Positions 16,578 through 25,129 of a DNA stretch of 64,000 nucleotides are shown here, one piece after another. Position 1 is the first letter of the stretch, and every line of letters begins with the position of its first letter. Below the pieces are notes generated by a model that was not told the DNA's origin, searched no databases, and was given only the letters and a program-made list of their open reading frames with translations. The position numbers and the translations under genes are program-made. This DNA is from JAHELQ01 sp964491915 (GTDB lineage Bacteria > Acidobacteriota > Aminicenantia > UBA2199): NCBI GenBank assembly GCA_964491915.1, contig CAZBHS010000031.1, positions 1 through 64,000 of the forward strand. The letters run 5' to 3'.

Positions 16578-18668
16578 ATGCAAAAAACAGTGGAGATTGA
16601 GATAGATCGGACTATACTTAAGATCGAAACCCATCGTTGGGCGAAACAGTCAGATGGGTCGGCGGTGCTTACGTTCAAAGACAACATGATGTTGGTAACC
16701 GCCAATATGAGAGAAGAAGCTTCAGAAACCCAGGAATTTTTTCCCCTGATGGTTGATTATCGTGAAAACAACTATGCCGGAGGAAAAATCCCCGGTGGGT
16801 TCTTCAAACGGGAGGGCAAACCGTCCTCGAGGGAGGTTTTGATGTCCCGCTTGATCGACCGTCCGATCCGCCCGCTGTTCCCGGAAAACTTCTTCAATGA
16901 CACTCAGGTTATCGCGATGCTGTTATCAGGCGATTTTAGCATCGATTACGATTCACTCGGGATTATTGGAGCGTCGGCAGCGCTTCTGTCTTCCACGATT
17001 CCGTTTACAACTCCGGTAGGAGCTGTAAAGATTGGAAGAAAAGACGGAAGTTTTATTGTCAATCCGGGAAGAGAAGAGTTAAAAGAGATGGAAATGGTTG
17101 TTCAGGCCGCCGGTACTGAAGATGATATCGTTATGCTGGAAGCCGAAGGCCATGAATTCGACGAAGATATCCTGAAACAGGCTCTCATCCTTGCAAAAGA
17201 ATGTATCTCCAAAATTTGTGAGGCTCAGAGGGTACTTATCAATCCCGATAAGGTCCAGGTAGCCGAAGACGTTGAACTGAAAGAAATGTACGAGGCTTTG
17301 AAAGCTAAATATGAAGAACCTTTGAGGGAAGCGATTTTTACCGTCGGCAAAAAAGAGAGAAAGGAAAAATCAAAAATTGTATCCAACGACGTTCTCGAAG
17401 GCGAAGAGGACGAAGTTAAGATCGCCAAATTGAAACGGGCGTTCCACAAACTGGAATACAATGTTTTTAGGGAAACCCTGATTAAAGAGCGGAAACGGAA
17501 CGACGGCCGGGAATTTGATGAAATCAGAGATATTTCAATCGAGTTGGGAATTTTGCCCCGCGTCCATGGCTCCGCCGTGTTTACCCGCGGCGAGACCCAA
17601 TCCCTTTCCACCGTCACTCTTGGAAGCGATGACGACGCTCAGAGAGTTGATGATTTGTGGTCAACAGGCGATACGAAAAAATTCATGCTTCACTATAATT
17701 TCCCGCCCTATTCAGTTGGCGAGGTAAGTTTTCTCAGAGGCGCCGGTCGAAGAGAGATTGGCCATGGCCAATTGGCTGAGAAATCCTTGAAAAACATTCT
17801 TCCCGACGAAGAAACGTTCCCTTATACCATTCGCATTGTATCCGACATAATGGAATCCAACGGTTCGTCCTCCATGGCAACCGTATGCGGCGGTACTCTG
17901 GCGTTGATGAATGCCGGCGTTCCTATTACCGCGCCGGTTTCCGGGATTGCAATGGGCCTTGTCAAAGAGGGCGACGATTTTGCCATCTTGACTGACATCG
18001 CTGGTTTCGAAGATCATTTTGGAGATATGGATTTCAAAGTGGCAGGTACTGAAAAGGGTATCACTGCCGTTCAACTCGATATTAAAATCGATGGTTTGAG
18101 CGATGAGATTATCGACGGTACTCTGGAAGCGGCCAAAAAAGCGCGCCTGTATATTCTGGGAAAAATGCGGGCTGAGATTGCGGTACCTTCCGAAGAGTTG
18201 TCGGCCTATGCTCCGGTGATCTTAACCATGCATATCAATCCCGAAAAAATCAAAGATCTTATCGGCCCCGGTGGAAAAACCATCAAGGAGTTGGTCGCCA
18301 CATACAATGTGAAAATCAATACCGAAGATGACGGTAGGGTCACGATCGCCGCCCAGAATATGGAAGTCGGCGAGAAGGTCGAGAAGCGAATCAACGAATT
18401 GACAGCCGTTGTGGAAGTTGGAAAGATCTATAAAGGCAAGATTACCAGAATCGAAGATTACGGCGTGTTTGTCGAAATCCTGAATGGTTCCATGGGCCTC
18501 CTGCATATATCTGAAATTTCCCACCGGAGAATTCGCAACATCAAGGATGTCAATTATAAAATCGGGCAGTTTATCGATGTGAAAGTTATCGGAGTTGACC
18601 GTGATAATAGGATCAAGGTGAGTAAAAAGGCCATCGAGTCAGATCGCCCGCAGTCCTTTGAAAAATGA
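16578..18668 (+). CDS. pnp: Polyribonucleotide nucleotidyltransferase (PNPase)
   Basis: 696 residues, normal length. Two RNase PH-like halves, about 1-225 and 300-540, joined by a helical linker that is Glu/Lys-rich here (about 225-300). KH domain at about 555-610 (IGPGGKTIKEL) and S1 domain at about 620-690 (GKIYKGKITRIEDYGVFVEI). The catalytic GSSSMATVCGG region is present near residue 435. It degrades RNA by phosphorolysis and works with RNase E/Y-type enzymes. AAGGAG lies before the ATG. It overlaps the next gene by ATGA. Confidence 0.98.
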   Translation: MQKTVEIEIDRTILKIETHRWAKQSDGSAVLTFKDNMMLVTANMREEASETQEFFPLMVDYRENNYAGGKIPGGFFKREGKPSSREVLMSRLIDRPIRPLFPENFFNDTQVIAMLLSGDFSIDYDSLGIIGASAALLSSTIPFTTPVGAVKIGRKDGSFIVNPGREELKEMEMVVQAAGTEDDIVMLEAEGHEFDEDILKQALILAKECISKICEAQRVLINPDKVQVAEDVELKEMYEALKAKYEEPLREAIFTVGKKERKEKSKIVSNDVLEGEEDEVKIAKLKRAFHKLEYNVFRETLIKERKRNDGREFDEIRDISIELGILPRVHGSAVFTRGETQSLSTVTLGSDDDAQRVDDLWSTGDTKKFMLHYNFPPYSVGEVSFLRGAGRREIGHGQLAEKSLKNILPDEETFPYTIRIVSDIMESNGSSSMATVCGGTLALMNAGVPITAPVSGIAMGLVKEGDDFAILTDIAGFEDHFGDMDFKVAGTEKGITAVQLDIKIDGLSDEIIDGTLEAAKKARLYILGKMRAEIAVPSEELSAYAPVILTMHINPEKIKDLIGPGGKTIKELVATYNVKINTEDDGRVTIAAQNMEVGEKVEKRINELTAVVEVGKIYKGKITRIEDYGVFVEILNGSMGLLHISEISHRRIRNIKDVNYKIGQFIDVKVIGVDRDNRIKVSKKAIESDRPQSFEK

Positions 18669-19171
18669 GACGACCAAAACATAAACAATTAAAGTTTAAT
18701 CTCTTTAAAGAGTACAAAACGCAGGGCTTCACACTGATAGAATTATTGGTGGTAGTCCTGATTGTTTCTGTTCTTGCAGCTATTGCGATTCCAATCGCCG
18801 AAACATCTATCAAGCGTGAACGCGAGATTGAGTTTCGGCGCAATCTCCGCCTTATCCGCTCTGCAATCGATGAATATAAAATATTCGTGACAGAGAAGAA
18901 TATCAAAATGGATGATGACCGTTATGGTTATCCAGAGGAATTGGAAGAATTGGTGAAAGGAATCGAATATAGGGATGAGAAAAATAAGGAAAGAATCAAG
19001 AAGTTCTTGAGAAAAATTCCCATCGACCCAATTACCAATACCTATGAATGGGGCATGCGTTCTTACCAGGACAAGAGAGATTCCGGATCCTGGGGTGAAG
19101 AGAATGTGTATGATGTGTATACCAAATCGGAACGTAAGGCCCTGGATGGGACCTATTACAAGGAATGGTAA
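18665..19171 (+). CDS. Type II secretion/type IV pilin-like pseudopilin (GspG-like)
   Basis: 168 residues with a class III prepilin signal: short basic leader, then Gly-Phe-Thr-Leu-Ile-Glu (cleavage before Phe at about residue 22, Glu at +5) and a hydrophobic helix to about residue 43. The rest is a small alpha/beta head with a Pro-Ile-Asp-Pro motif (KIPIDPITN) typical of GspG-like proteins, and a WGEENVYDVYT end resembling the calcium-binding loop region. Start overlaps the pnp stop (ATGA), an odd partner for a pseudopilin, so it depends on pnp transcription. No other pilus genes are near. Confidence 0.85.
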   Translation: MRRPKHKQLKFNLFKEYKTQGFTLIELLVVVLIVSVLAAIAIPIAETSIKREREIEFRRNLRLIRSAIDEYKIFVTEKNIKMDDDRYGYPEELEELVKGIEYRDEKNKERIKKFLRKIPIDPITNTYEWGMRSYQDKRDSGSWGEENVYDVYTKSERKALDGTYYKEW

Positions 19172-19187
19172 TCGGTTTTCTATTCCC

Positions 19188-20096
19188 ATGATCATTTCTG
19201 CCAGCAGGCGTACCGATATTCCGGCGTTTTTTTCCGATTGGTTTTTAAATCGTTTAAATGAGGGCCATGCACTGGTTCGCAATCCAATGAATCCGAAGAT
19301 GGTGAGCCGGATTATTCTATCCCCGGATACTGTAGATTGTATCGTTTTTTGGACTAAAAATCCCTATCCATTGATGGGTCGGCTTGAAGAGTTGGAAAAA
19401 TTGGGGTATCGCTTTTATTTTTTATTTTCATTGAATGGATATGGCTCAATCCTGGAGGAACATGTTCCACCGGTGGAGCAGGTTGTCGATACCTTCCGCT
19501 CCCTTTCGGGAATGATCGGAAAAGAGCGGGTAGTATGGCGGTATGACCCGGTAATTTTTTCCCATAAGATGGACGTTGCATTTCATATTAAACATTTCGG
19601 CGGATTGGCTGAGAGTTTGAAGGGATTTACCGATGCTTGTATCTTTAGCTTTCTTGATCTCTATAAAAAATGCGAACGAAATTTAAGGGGCCATAATATT
19701 TTCACTCCTGATGGTGAGACTATGCAAACGCTGTCCGCAAAGTTTATGGAAATCGCAAAAAAAAACGGATTGGCGCTACGGGCATGCGCCGAGGATTTAC
19801 AGCGATTGGGGCTCCGGCATTTAGAACCCGCACGTTGTATCGACGATTCTCTTGTCAGCCGTATTATTGGCCGGGATATTCGTTTACCCAAGGATAAAAA
19901 TCAACGCGCTTTGTGCGGGTGTGTCGAGAGTATCGACATAGGGGCCTACAATACTTGCGGTCATCTGTGCCGCTACTGCTATGCCAATTCCAATTCCGCC
20001 ACAGTAAAAAAAAATCTCGAAAATCACCATCCCGGCGCACCATTTTTAATCGGGGGAGCAGAGGAGGGGGATGTTATTCACGATCGCGGGAATTAG
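19188..20096 (+). CDS. DUF1848 family protein with C-terminal CX3CX2C motif
   Basis: 302 residues from the ATG at 19188. The N-terminus MIISASRRTDIPAFFSDWF and the internal segments DCIVFWTKNP and VWRYDPVIFS are hallmarks of the DUF1848 family. The C-terminus carries CGC...CGHLCRYCYAN, a CX3CX2C cluster motif (about residues 272-279), which suggests an iron-sulfur site with radical SAM-like spacing placed at the wrong end. Family function is not known to me. No clear ribosome site; a longer frame overlaps the pseudopilin gene, so coupling with it is likely. The stop is followed by the promoter of the next gene. Confidence 0.85.
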   Translation: MIISASRRTDIPAFFSDWFLNRLNEGHALVRNPMNPKMVSRIILSPDTVDCIVFWTKNPYPLMGRLEELEKLGYRFYFLFSLNGYGSILEEHVPPVEQVVDTFRSLSGMIGKERVVWRYDPVIFSHKMDVAFHIKHFGGLAESLKGFTDACIFSFLDLYKKCERNLRGHNIFTPDGETMQTLSAKFMEIAKKNGLALRACAEDLQRLGLRHLEPARCIDDSLVSRIIGRDIRLPKDKNQRALCGCVESIDIGAYNTCGHLCRYCYANSNSATVKKNLENHHPGAPFLIGGAEEGDVIHDRGN

Positions 20097-20137
20097 CGAA
20101 TCATACCTGTAATTACTACAAAAAATTGATTTTAAGC

Positions 20138-20166
20138 TTGACTAATTTTTTGGTCCTTGCTAATAT
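20138..20166 (+). promoter_or_regulatory. Promoter of the 116-residue protein gene
   Basis: TTGACT (20138-20143), 17 bases, TAATAT (20161-20166), about 70 bases before the ATG at 20237. Confidence 0.5.
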
Positions 20167-20236
20167 TAATTTTTCTCCTTCATAGGTTTTATCGCTATTG
20201 AGTGAAACTAAAATTGATTATCTAAAGGAGGCAAGC

Positions 20237-20587
20237 ATGAATGAATTAGTTAAAAGATTAACGAAGGAACAGCCAGTAGAAGCGGCCAGACCGGAAAAAA
20301 CCGCAAAGGCCTTAAAGGAATGCATCGATAGAGATTACGTACACATCATGTTTAAAAATACTGGCACCGAAGTCGGTGTTCAGTTAGATCGTAGAGACTG
20401 CAATTTTAGCGATGGTGATTTTGATAAAGGAACCGGAAAAGTGCACCTTGTTGGCGGTTTGACACTTAATTATGATAAAGTACGCTGTATTGCCGATATC
20501 GATCTGGAATCTCTGGAAGGTAACGGTAAACTCGAACCGGTCAGTGATGAAGAGTATGAGTTGATCATGGGGAAAACCGATTCTTGA
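20237..20587 (+). CDS. Small hypothetical protein (116 residues)
   Basis: I do not recognise the family. The ATG at 20237 has a perfect AAAGGAGG seven bases upstream. The first 35 residues are charged helix; the middle (about 35-90) is beta-rich with a repeat-like pattern (YVHIMFKNTGTEVGVQLDRRDC ... GKVHLVGGLTLNYDKVRCIADIDL); the tail is acidic. Two Cys residues. No signal peptide or TM segment, so cytoplasmic. The strong ribosome site and own promoter suggest real and maybe high expression. Confidence 0.7.
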   Translation: MNELVKRLTKEQPVEAARPEKTAKALKECIDRDYVHIMFKNTGTEVGVQLDRRDCNFSDGDFDKGTGKVHLVGGLTLNYDKVRCIADIDLESLEGNGKLEPVSDEEYELIMGKTDS

Positions 20588-20637
20588 TTCTAAGTGATTC
20601 GGTGCATTAAAAAGAAACGAATATTTTAAAATTTAGT

Positions 20638-20661
20638 GGGGGGTTGCAATGCAATGCCCCC
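20638..20661 (+). terminator. Probable terminator
   Basis: GGGGG-TTGC-AAT-GCAA-TG-CCCCC hairpin followed by a T-rich stretch (20667-20673), in the 240-base gap before the omega-like gene. Confidence 0.6.
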
Positions 20662-20700
20662 GTAACTATTTTTCCTAAAAGGGTGGATTTCTGTAAAATA

Positions 20701-20728
20701 TTGACTTACAGACTATTTCTGGTATAAT
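20701..20728 (+). promoter_or_regulatory. Promoter of the omega-like gene
   Basis: TTGACT (20701-20706), 16 bases, TATAAT (20723-20728), followed by a leader of about 95 bases to the TTG start. Confidence 0.6.
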
Positions 20729-20827
20729 TAAAGTGTTATTCTTTTAATCCTGATGATTTTTTCCAGGTTGATTCTGGGTTATGATTGTTAGTTATGATCG
20801 ATAGTAATGTGTTTTTAGGAGGAACTG

Positions 20828-21247
20828 TTGGATAATAATAAATTTATAGATTGTAAATTCCGGCTGGTCATACTCGCTGCTAAACGGGCGAAGCAATTGG
20901 TAAGAGGTAGTAAGAAAAAAATAAATATGCATGCAGAAAACCCGTTGACGATAGCATTGAAAGAAATAGAATTGGGATTAATAAACTTTAAGTATGTGGA
21001 TGAAGCGAGCGGCCAAATGGATCTCGAGAGCTTCGAAGCGCTTGGAAACGACATAGAAACGTCGGAGGAAGATGATTTACTCAGCCTTGCCGGCGATGAT
21101 GAAGATGAAGACTATATTGATGAAGCCGAAGATGAGGAGCAGCTCGAGGAAGATGCCGAGGATGACGAGGATGACGAGGAAGACGAGGAAGACGAGGAAG
21201 AGGATTTAGATGACTCCGACGATATAAAAGATGATGACGAAGATTAG
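20828..21247 (+). CDS. rpoZ: RNA polymerase omega-like subunit with long acidic tail
   Basis: 139 residues, TTG start after GGAGG. Residues about 8-60 fit omega: FRLVILAAKRAKQLVRGS then NPLTIALKEIELGLINF, the two helices that clamp the beta-prime subunit. Usual omega is 60-100 residues. Here about 75 extra residues follow, almost entirely Asp and Glu (about residues 75-139). The tail is encoded by repeated GAY/GAR codons, so it may have grown by slippage. Family knowledge: omega helps assemble beta-prime and in proteobacteria forms a ppGpp site. An acidic tail of this size is unusual and could act as a nucleic-acid mimic. Followed closely by the heptosyltransferase gene. Confidence 0.82.
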   Translation: MDNNKFIDCKFRLVILAAKRAKQLVRGSKKKINMHAENPLTIALKEIELGLINFKYVDEASGQMDLESFEALGNDIETSEEDDLLSLAGDDEDEDYIDEAEDEEQLEEDAEDDEDDEEDEEDEEEDLDDSDDIKDDDED

Positions 21248-21268
21248 ATTCGGCTTTTTCTAACTGCT

Positions 21269-22282
21269 ATGAGAATAATTGTGCGGTCGCCAAATTGGAT
21301 TGGCGACTGTGTTATGTGTTTACCGGCCATTCGGGCATTGCGCGCCCTTTACGAAGAAAACGAAATAATTATCGTAACCAAACACTATCTCCATGATGTA
21401 TTTATCCATATTCCTGAAATCGCGAGGATCTGGACAATTCCCGACGATTTAGGTATAAAAGGACTATTCAACGTTTCCCGCGACTTAAGTCACATTGATT
21501 GTGATTCCGGTATTCTTTTTACCAATTCTTTTCATTCGGCTTTGTTGTTCAAATTGGCCAGGATTCCCAATCTTATAGGCTACAATAAGGATCTACGAGG
21601 TTTTCTTCTTGACAGCGCCCAACATTTCCCCAAAAATGAAAAGCATCATATTTATTTTTACCTTGATTTAATTGAAGCGTTTGGCGGGGAAAAAATTCAG
21701 GATCATTACCCACATTCCCTGGGGATCGTAGAACCGGAACTTCACGAGGTGCGGCAACGGTTGAAAGGCTTTGGGATCGATGTGGAACGACCGATGTTAG
21801 GGATCTCTCCATCTGCGGCTTATGGTACTGCCAAGCAATGGGAGCCCTCGTCGTTTTCCCGTTTGATCCACCACGTATGCGTTAACTTTCCCGAGCTACA
21901 GATCGTTCTTCTGGGTTCTCAAAAAGAACGGGAGAAAATTTCCGCAATTTCTTCCGAGGCGGACGGGCATTCTTTCAATCTTGCCGGGAAGTTCAGTCTT
22001 AGAGAATCAATAGTGGCTATTTCTCTGTGCGATTGTTTTCTCGGGAATGATTCAGGCCTTCTTCATATTGCATCGGCAGTCGATGTTCCCTATGTCGGGA
22101 TTTTTGGCCCCACCATCCCTCATAAGACCGCGCCACTCTCCAATCGGTCCAGAGTTCTTTATAAAAAGGCTGGCTGCGCTCCATGCAATCACCGGGATTG
22201 CCCTCTCGATCATCGCTGTATGACCAGAATTTCGGTAGAGGAAGTTTATGAAGCTGTGGCTTCATTTTTGTCTGGAGGCTGA
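21269..22282 (+). CDS. waaF: ADP-heptose:LPS heptosyltransferase (GT9 family)
   Basis: 337 residues. The N-terminus MRIIVRSPNWIGDCVMCLPAIRAL is the classic start of GT9 heptosyltransferases. The C-terminal half has the nucleotide-sugar site with LLGSQKER, FNLAGKFSLRESI and NDSGLLHIASAVDVPYVGIFGPT. The end has a small Cys cluster (CAPCNHRDCPLDHRC), typical of the heptosyltransferase II group. It transfers heptose to the LPS inner core on the cytoplasmic side. It overlaps gmhB by 35 bases. The WaaF label over other GT9 members is a best guess. Confidence 0.88.
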   Translation: MRIIVRSPNWIGDCVMCLPAIRALRALYEENEIIIVTKHYLHDVFIHIPEIARIWTIPDDLGIKGLFNVSRDLSHIDCDSGILFTNSFHSALLFKLARIPNLIGYNKDLRGFLLDSAQHFPKNEKHHIYFYLDLIEAFGGEKIQDHYPHSLGIVEPELHEVRQRLKGFGIDVERPMLGISPSAAYGTAKQWEPSSFSRLIHHVCVNFPELQIVLLGSQKEREKISAISSEADGHSFNLAGKFSLRESIVAISLCDCFLGNDSGLLHIASAVDVPYVGIFGPTIPHKTAPLSNRSRVLYKKAGCAPCNHRDCPLDHRCMTRISVEEVYEAVASFLSGG

Positions 22283-22865
22283 TATTCATTCTAATACGAG
22301 GAACCTCCAACATATTGCGGTTTTTTTAGACCGGGACGGCACTATAAATAAAGACAAAGGCTACATTTGCAAATATTCCGATATTGAAATCTTTCCCGGT
22401 GCTATCGACGCCATAAAGGAGATCAAGATTCGGGGCTTTAAAATATTGGTGGTAACCAATCAAGCGTCGATCGCGAAGTCCATCTGCACAGAGGAGCAGG
22501 TTCAGGATATTCATGAGCGGATGAGTCATTTTTTGCGGTCCTCCGGCGCAATTATAGACCGGTTCTATTACAGTCCCTATCATGAGGAGGGGGTGGTTCC
22601 CCAGTTCGCGATGCCTCATCCGTCAAGAAAACCGTTGCCGGGAATGCTTCTGCAGGGGGCAAAGGATTTCGATATCGATTTAACTCGATCATATATGGTT
22701 GGAGACAGCGGCCGTGATATTATTGCCGGAAAAAGCGCGGGATGCCGAACTATTTTAGTGTTGACCGGTCATGGTAAAAAAGCTGAGAAAGAGTTATCCG
22801 ACCGCAACGAAAAACCTGATTTTATTGCCGACAATCTCTGGGATGCCCTAAAATATATTAAATAA
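22248..22865 (+). CDS. gmhB: D-glycero-D-manno-heptose-1,7-bisphosphate 7-phosphatase
   Basis: 205 residues, HAD superfamily. Motif I FLDRDGTINKDKGY, motif II VVTNQ, and motif IV MVGDSGRDIIAGKSAG are visible. The zinc-binding loop usual in GmhB (CxH...CxC) is not clear: the region YYSPYHEEGVVPQFAMPHPSRKP has His but no Cys, so this may be a zinc-less relative. It makes heptose-1-phosphate for ADP-heptose. Start at 22248 has GAGGAAG upstream and lies inside waaF; a later start near Arg-Asn-Leu-Gln is possible. Partner of the upstream transferase in LPS core assembly. Confidence 0.85.
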   Translation: MKLWLHFCLEADIHSNTRNLQHIAVFLDRDGTINKDKGYICKYSDIEIFPGAIDAIKEIKIRGFKILVVTNQASIAKSICTEEQVQDIHERMSHFLRSSGAIIDRFYYSPYHEEGVVPQFAMPHPSRKPLPGMLLQGAKDFDIDLTRSYMVGDSGRDIIAGKSAGCRTILVLTGHGKKAEKELSDRNEKPDFIADNLWDALKYIK

Positions 22866-22870
22866 AAAAA

Positions 22871-22891
22871 AGGGCAGGCTCTGCCTGCCCT
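22871..22891. terminator. Bidirectional terminator between gmhB and argF
   Basis: AGGGCAGGC/GCCTGCCCT, 9-bp stem with a TCT loop, flanked by an A-run on the left that reads as a T-run for the minus-strand argF transcript. Confidence 0.85.
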
Positions 22892-22929
22892 ATATGTGAT
22901 ATCAGATCAATTTACCCTTATTAAGTTTG

Positions 22930-23928
22930 TTATGCAAGGGTTGCCACCATTACAGCCTTGATGGTGTGCATACGATTTTCCGCTTCGTCGAATACGATCG
23001 AAGCTTCGGATTCAAAAACATCGTCTGTTACTTCCATTCCGTTAAGGCCGAATTTCTGAAAAATTTCCTCTCCGACTTTTGTTTCGCGGTTATGAAATGC
23101 CGGCAGGCAGTGCAGGAATTTTACATTCGGATTCCCGGTTTTTTTAATGGTTTCCTTGTTGATCTGGAAGGGTTTCAGCAATTTGATCCGTTCTTCCCAT
23201 ACGGAGTCCGGTTCGCCCATAGATACCCAGACATCTGAATAGAGAAAATCAGCGCCCTTCACCGCTTCGTCCACATTGTCGGTGATAGTGATTTTTGCGC
23301 CTGTCTGTTTGGCAATTTCCCGGCACTGGGCGATCAATTCCGCAGTGGGCTGATATTCTTTTGGGGCGGCTAAACGAATATCCATTCCCATTTTAGCTCC
23401 GCCTACCAACAGCGAGTTGCCCATATTGAAGCGCGCGTCTCCAAGGTAGCAGAGAGTCATCTGGTTCATCGGTTTATTGGAGTGTTCTCTCATGGTCATG
23501 AAATCCGCCAGAATCTGAGTGGGGTGGTATTCATTGGTCAAGCCGTTCCAAACTGGAACACCGGCGTATGCGCCCAATTCTTCCACGATTTTCTGACCAA
23601 AACCACGGTATTCGATTCCATCATACATGCGGCCCAATACGCGGGCTGTATCTTTCATGGATTCTTTGTGGCCAATCTGAGAGCCGGAGGGTCCCAGATA
23701 TGTGACATGCGCTCCCTGGTCCTTGGCCGCAACTTCAAATGCGCAACGGGTGCGGGTGGATGATTTCTCAAAAATCAAGGCAATGTTTTTACCTGTGAGT
23801 TTGGGCTGTTCGGTTCCGGCGTATTTCGCCTTTTTCAAATCAGCCGAAAGGTCGAGTAAGAATAAAATTTCTTTGGGAGTGAAATCCAGTAACTTTAGAA
23901 AGTTCCGGTTTTTAAGATTGTATGCCAT
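22930..23928 (-). CDS. argF: Ornithine carbamoyltransferase
   Basis: 332 residues. Carbamoyl-phosphate motif STRTRCAF (about 57-64), the HPTQ-like site NEYHPTQILADF, ornithine loop SMGEPDSVWEER and the family motif FLHCLPAFHN. Length and the long C-terminal end fit the ArgI/ArcB form, which can act in arginine synthesis or in arginine fermentation. No arcA or arcC lies nearby, so the direction is not known. AGGAGG lies before the ATG. Single gene with a strong terminator. Confidence 0.96.
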   Translation of the reverse strand: MAYNLKNRNFLKLLDFTPKEILFLLDLSADLKKAKYAGTEQPKLTGKNIALIFEKSSTRTRCAFEVAAKDQGAHVTYLGPSGSQIGHKESMKDTARVLGRMYDGIEYRGFGQKIVEELGAYAGVPVWNGLTNEYHPTQILADFMTMREHSNKPMNQMTLCYLGDARFNMGNSLLVGGAKMGMDIRLAAPKEYQPTAELIAQCREIAKQTGAKITITDNVDEAVKGADFLYSDVWVSMGEPDSVWEERIKLLKPFQINKETIKKTGNPNVKFLHCLPAFHNRETKVGEEIFQKFGLNGMEVTDDVFESEASIVFDEAENRMHTIKAVMVATLA

Positions 23929-24081
23929 ATGATTCCTCCTGGTTATCGTTGAAGTTAAAGCCTATCTTACCGTAAATGACGATTTAAATCAATAGATTTT
24001 CACTCCCATTCTCTGAGAGCAGAAATTTCCCACCGGGTTCCGGCCTTGGCAAAATTGGCGAATCATTGTAAAATACCGTGT

Positions 24082-24783
24082 ATGAAAAAAGAAAAAGCTC
24101 TGATTTTATTTTCCGGCGGCCTTGATTCCACCACTTCATTATATTGGGCCCGAGAGCAATTCGGGGACGTGGCCGCGTTGGTGTTCAGCTATTCGCAAAA
24201 ACACGATATTGAGGTGAAAATGGCTGAAAAAATTGCCCGTCGTCTGGGTATCCGCTATCATGTCGTGGATTTTTCCCTCAAGGAATTGGCAAAATCCGCA
24301 TTGATCGATGAAAACAAAGAGATACCTCCCTCGTTTCAGGAAGCGAAAGATGGCGAGGGAATTCCCTATACCTATGTTCCCTTCCGGAATGGGATTTTTC
24401 TCTCGATAGCGGCGGCTTATGGCGAATCTCACGGGTTTTACAACCTTGTGACGGGTTTTAACCAGATCGATACCCCTGATTATCCGGATACCACAGAAAC
24501 ATTCACTCAAAAAATGGAGGATGCGATCAATCAGGGCACTTTCGCTTCCGCCGGTAAGTTTCGTTTTCAGTTGCATACTCCGTTAGTGAGGATGACAAAG
24601 GTGGAGATTATCCGGTTCGGATTAAAAATGGGAGCTGATTATTCTTATTCTGTCAGTTGTTATCGCGGCGGGGAGATTCCCTGTCTGGCTTGCCCCTCTT
24701 GCGATATCCGCAACGGAGCTTTCATAGAGTGTGGGCTCGAGGATCCATTGATCCAACGATTGAAAAAGGAGAATAGATATTGA
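24082..24783 (+). CDS. queC: 7-cyano-7-deazaguanine synthase
   Basis: 233 residues. PP-loop SGGLDSTTS near the N-terminus for ATP, and the C-terminal zinc site CX8CX2CX2C (CYRGGEIPCLACPSC). It converts 7-carboxy-7-deazaguanine to preQ0. The ATG at 24082 is chosen by homology length; no strong ribosome site is seen, and the upstream 36 bases in frame add unlike residues. First gene of queC-queD-queE. Confidence 0.95.
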   Translation: MKKEKALILFSGGLDSTTSLYWAREQFGDVAALVFSYSQKHDIEVKMAEKIARRLGIRYHVVDFSLKELAKSALIDENKEIPPSFQEAKDGEGIPYTYVPFRNGIFLSIAAAYGESHGFYNLVTGFNQIDTPDYPDTTETFTQKMEDAINQGTFASAGKFRFQLHTPLVRMTKVEIIRFGLKMGADYSYSVSCYRGGEIPCLACPSCDIRNGAFIECGLEDPLIQRLKKENRY

Positions 24784-25121
24784 GTTGGGAATTGGTTGTC
24801 AAACAAAAATTTTCTGCCGCTCATTTCCTGGAGAATTACCGGGGAAAGTGCGAAAAAATGCATGGGCATACATTTCAGGCGGAGGTGTACTTTGAGGTAC
24901 ATACCCTTGATAAAGCGGGTATATCCATTGATTTTACGGAAGTGAAAAGTTATCTTTTAGATGTGTTGCCGGATCATAAGATGTTGAACGATGAATTCGA
25001 TTTCTCGCCGTCTGCTGAAAATCTGTCCCGCTATTTTTACAAAAAAATCAAGGAGAAATATCCGGTATCCAGGGTTGTTATCTGGGAATCGGAAAACGCC
25101 GGGGCGATTTATTCGGAGTGA
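24780..25121 (+). CDS. queD: 6-carboxy-5,6,7,8-tetrahydropterin synthase
   Basis: 113 residues. TTG start overlapping the queC stop (TTGA), with AAGGAG upstream. Zinc ligands: His in FSAAHF and the HGH motif (KMHGHTFQAEV); catalytic Cys in RGKCEKMHG. A short T-fold enzyme making CPH4 from dihydroneopterin triphosphate. Second step of preQ0 synthesis; GTP cyclohydrolase I is not in the window. Confidence 0.95.
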   Translation: MSWELVVKQKFSAAHFLENYRGKCEKMHGHTFQAEVYFEVHTLDKAGISIDFTEVKSYLLDVLPDHKMLNDEFDFSPSAENLSRYFYKKIKEKYPVSRVVIWESENAGAIYSE

Positions 25122-25129
25122 GGCGGTAG

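Noticed and set aside
23929..24081. Possible preQ1 riboswitch before queC
   Set aside because: The gap has pyrimidine/purine runs but I could not find the conserved preQ1-I or preQ1-II pseudoknot pattern.
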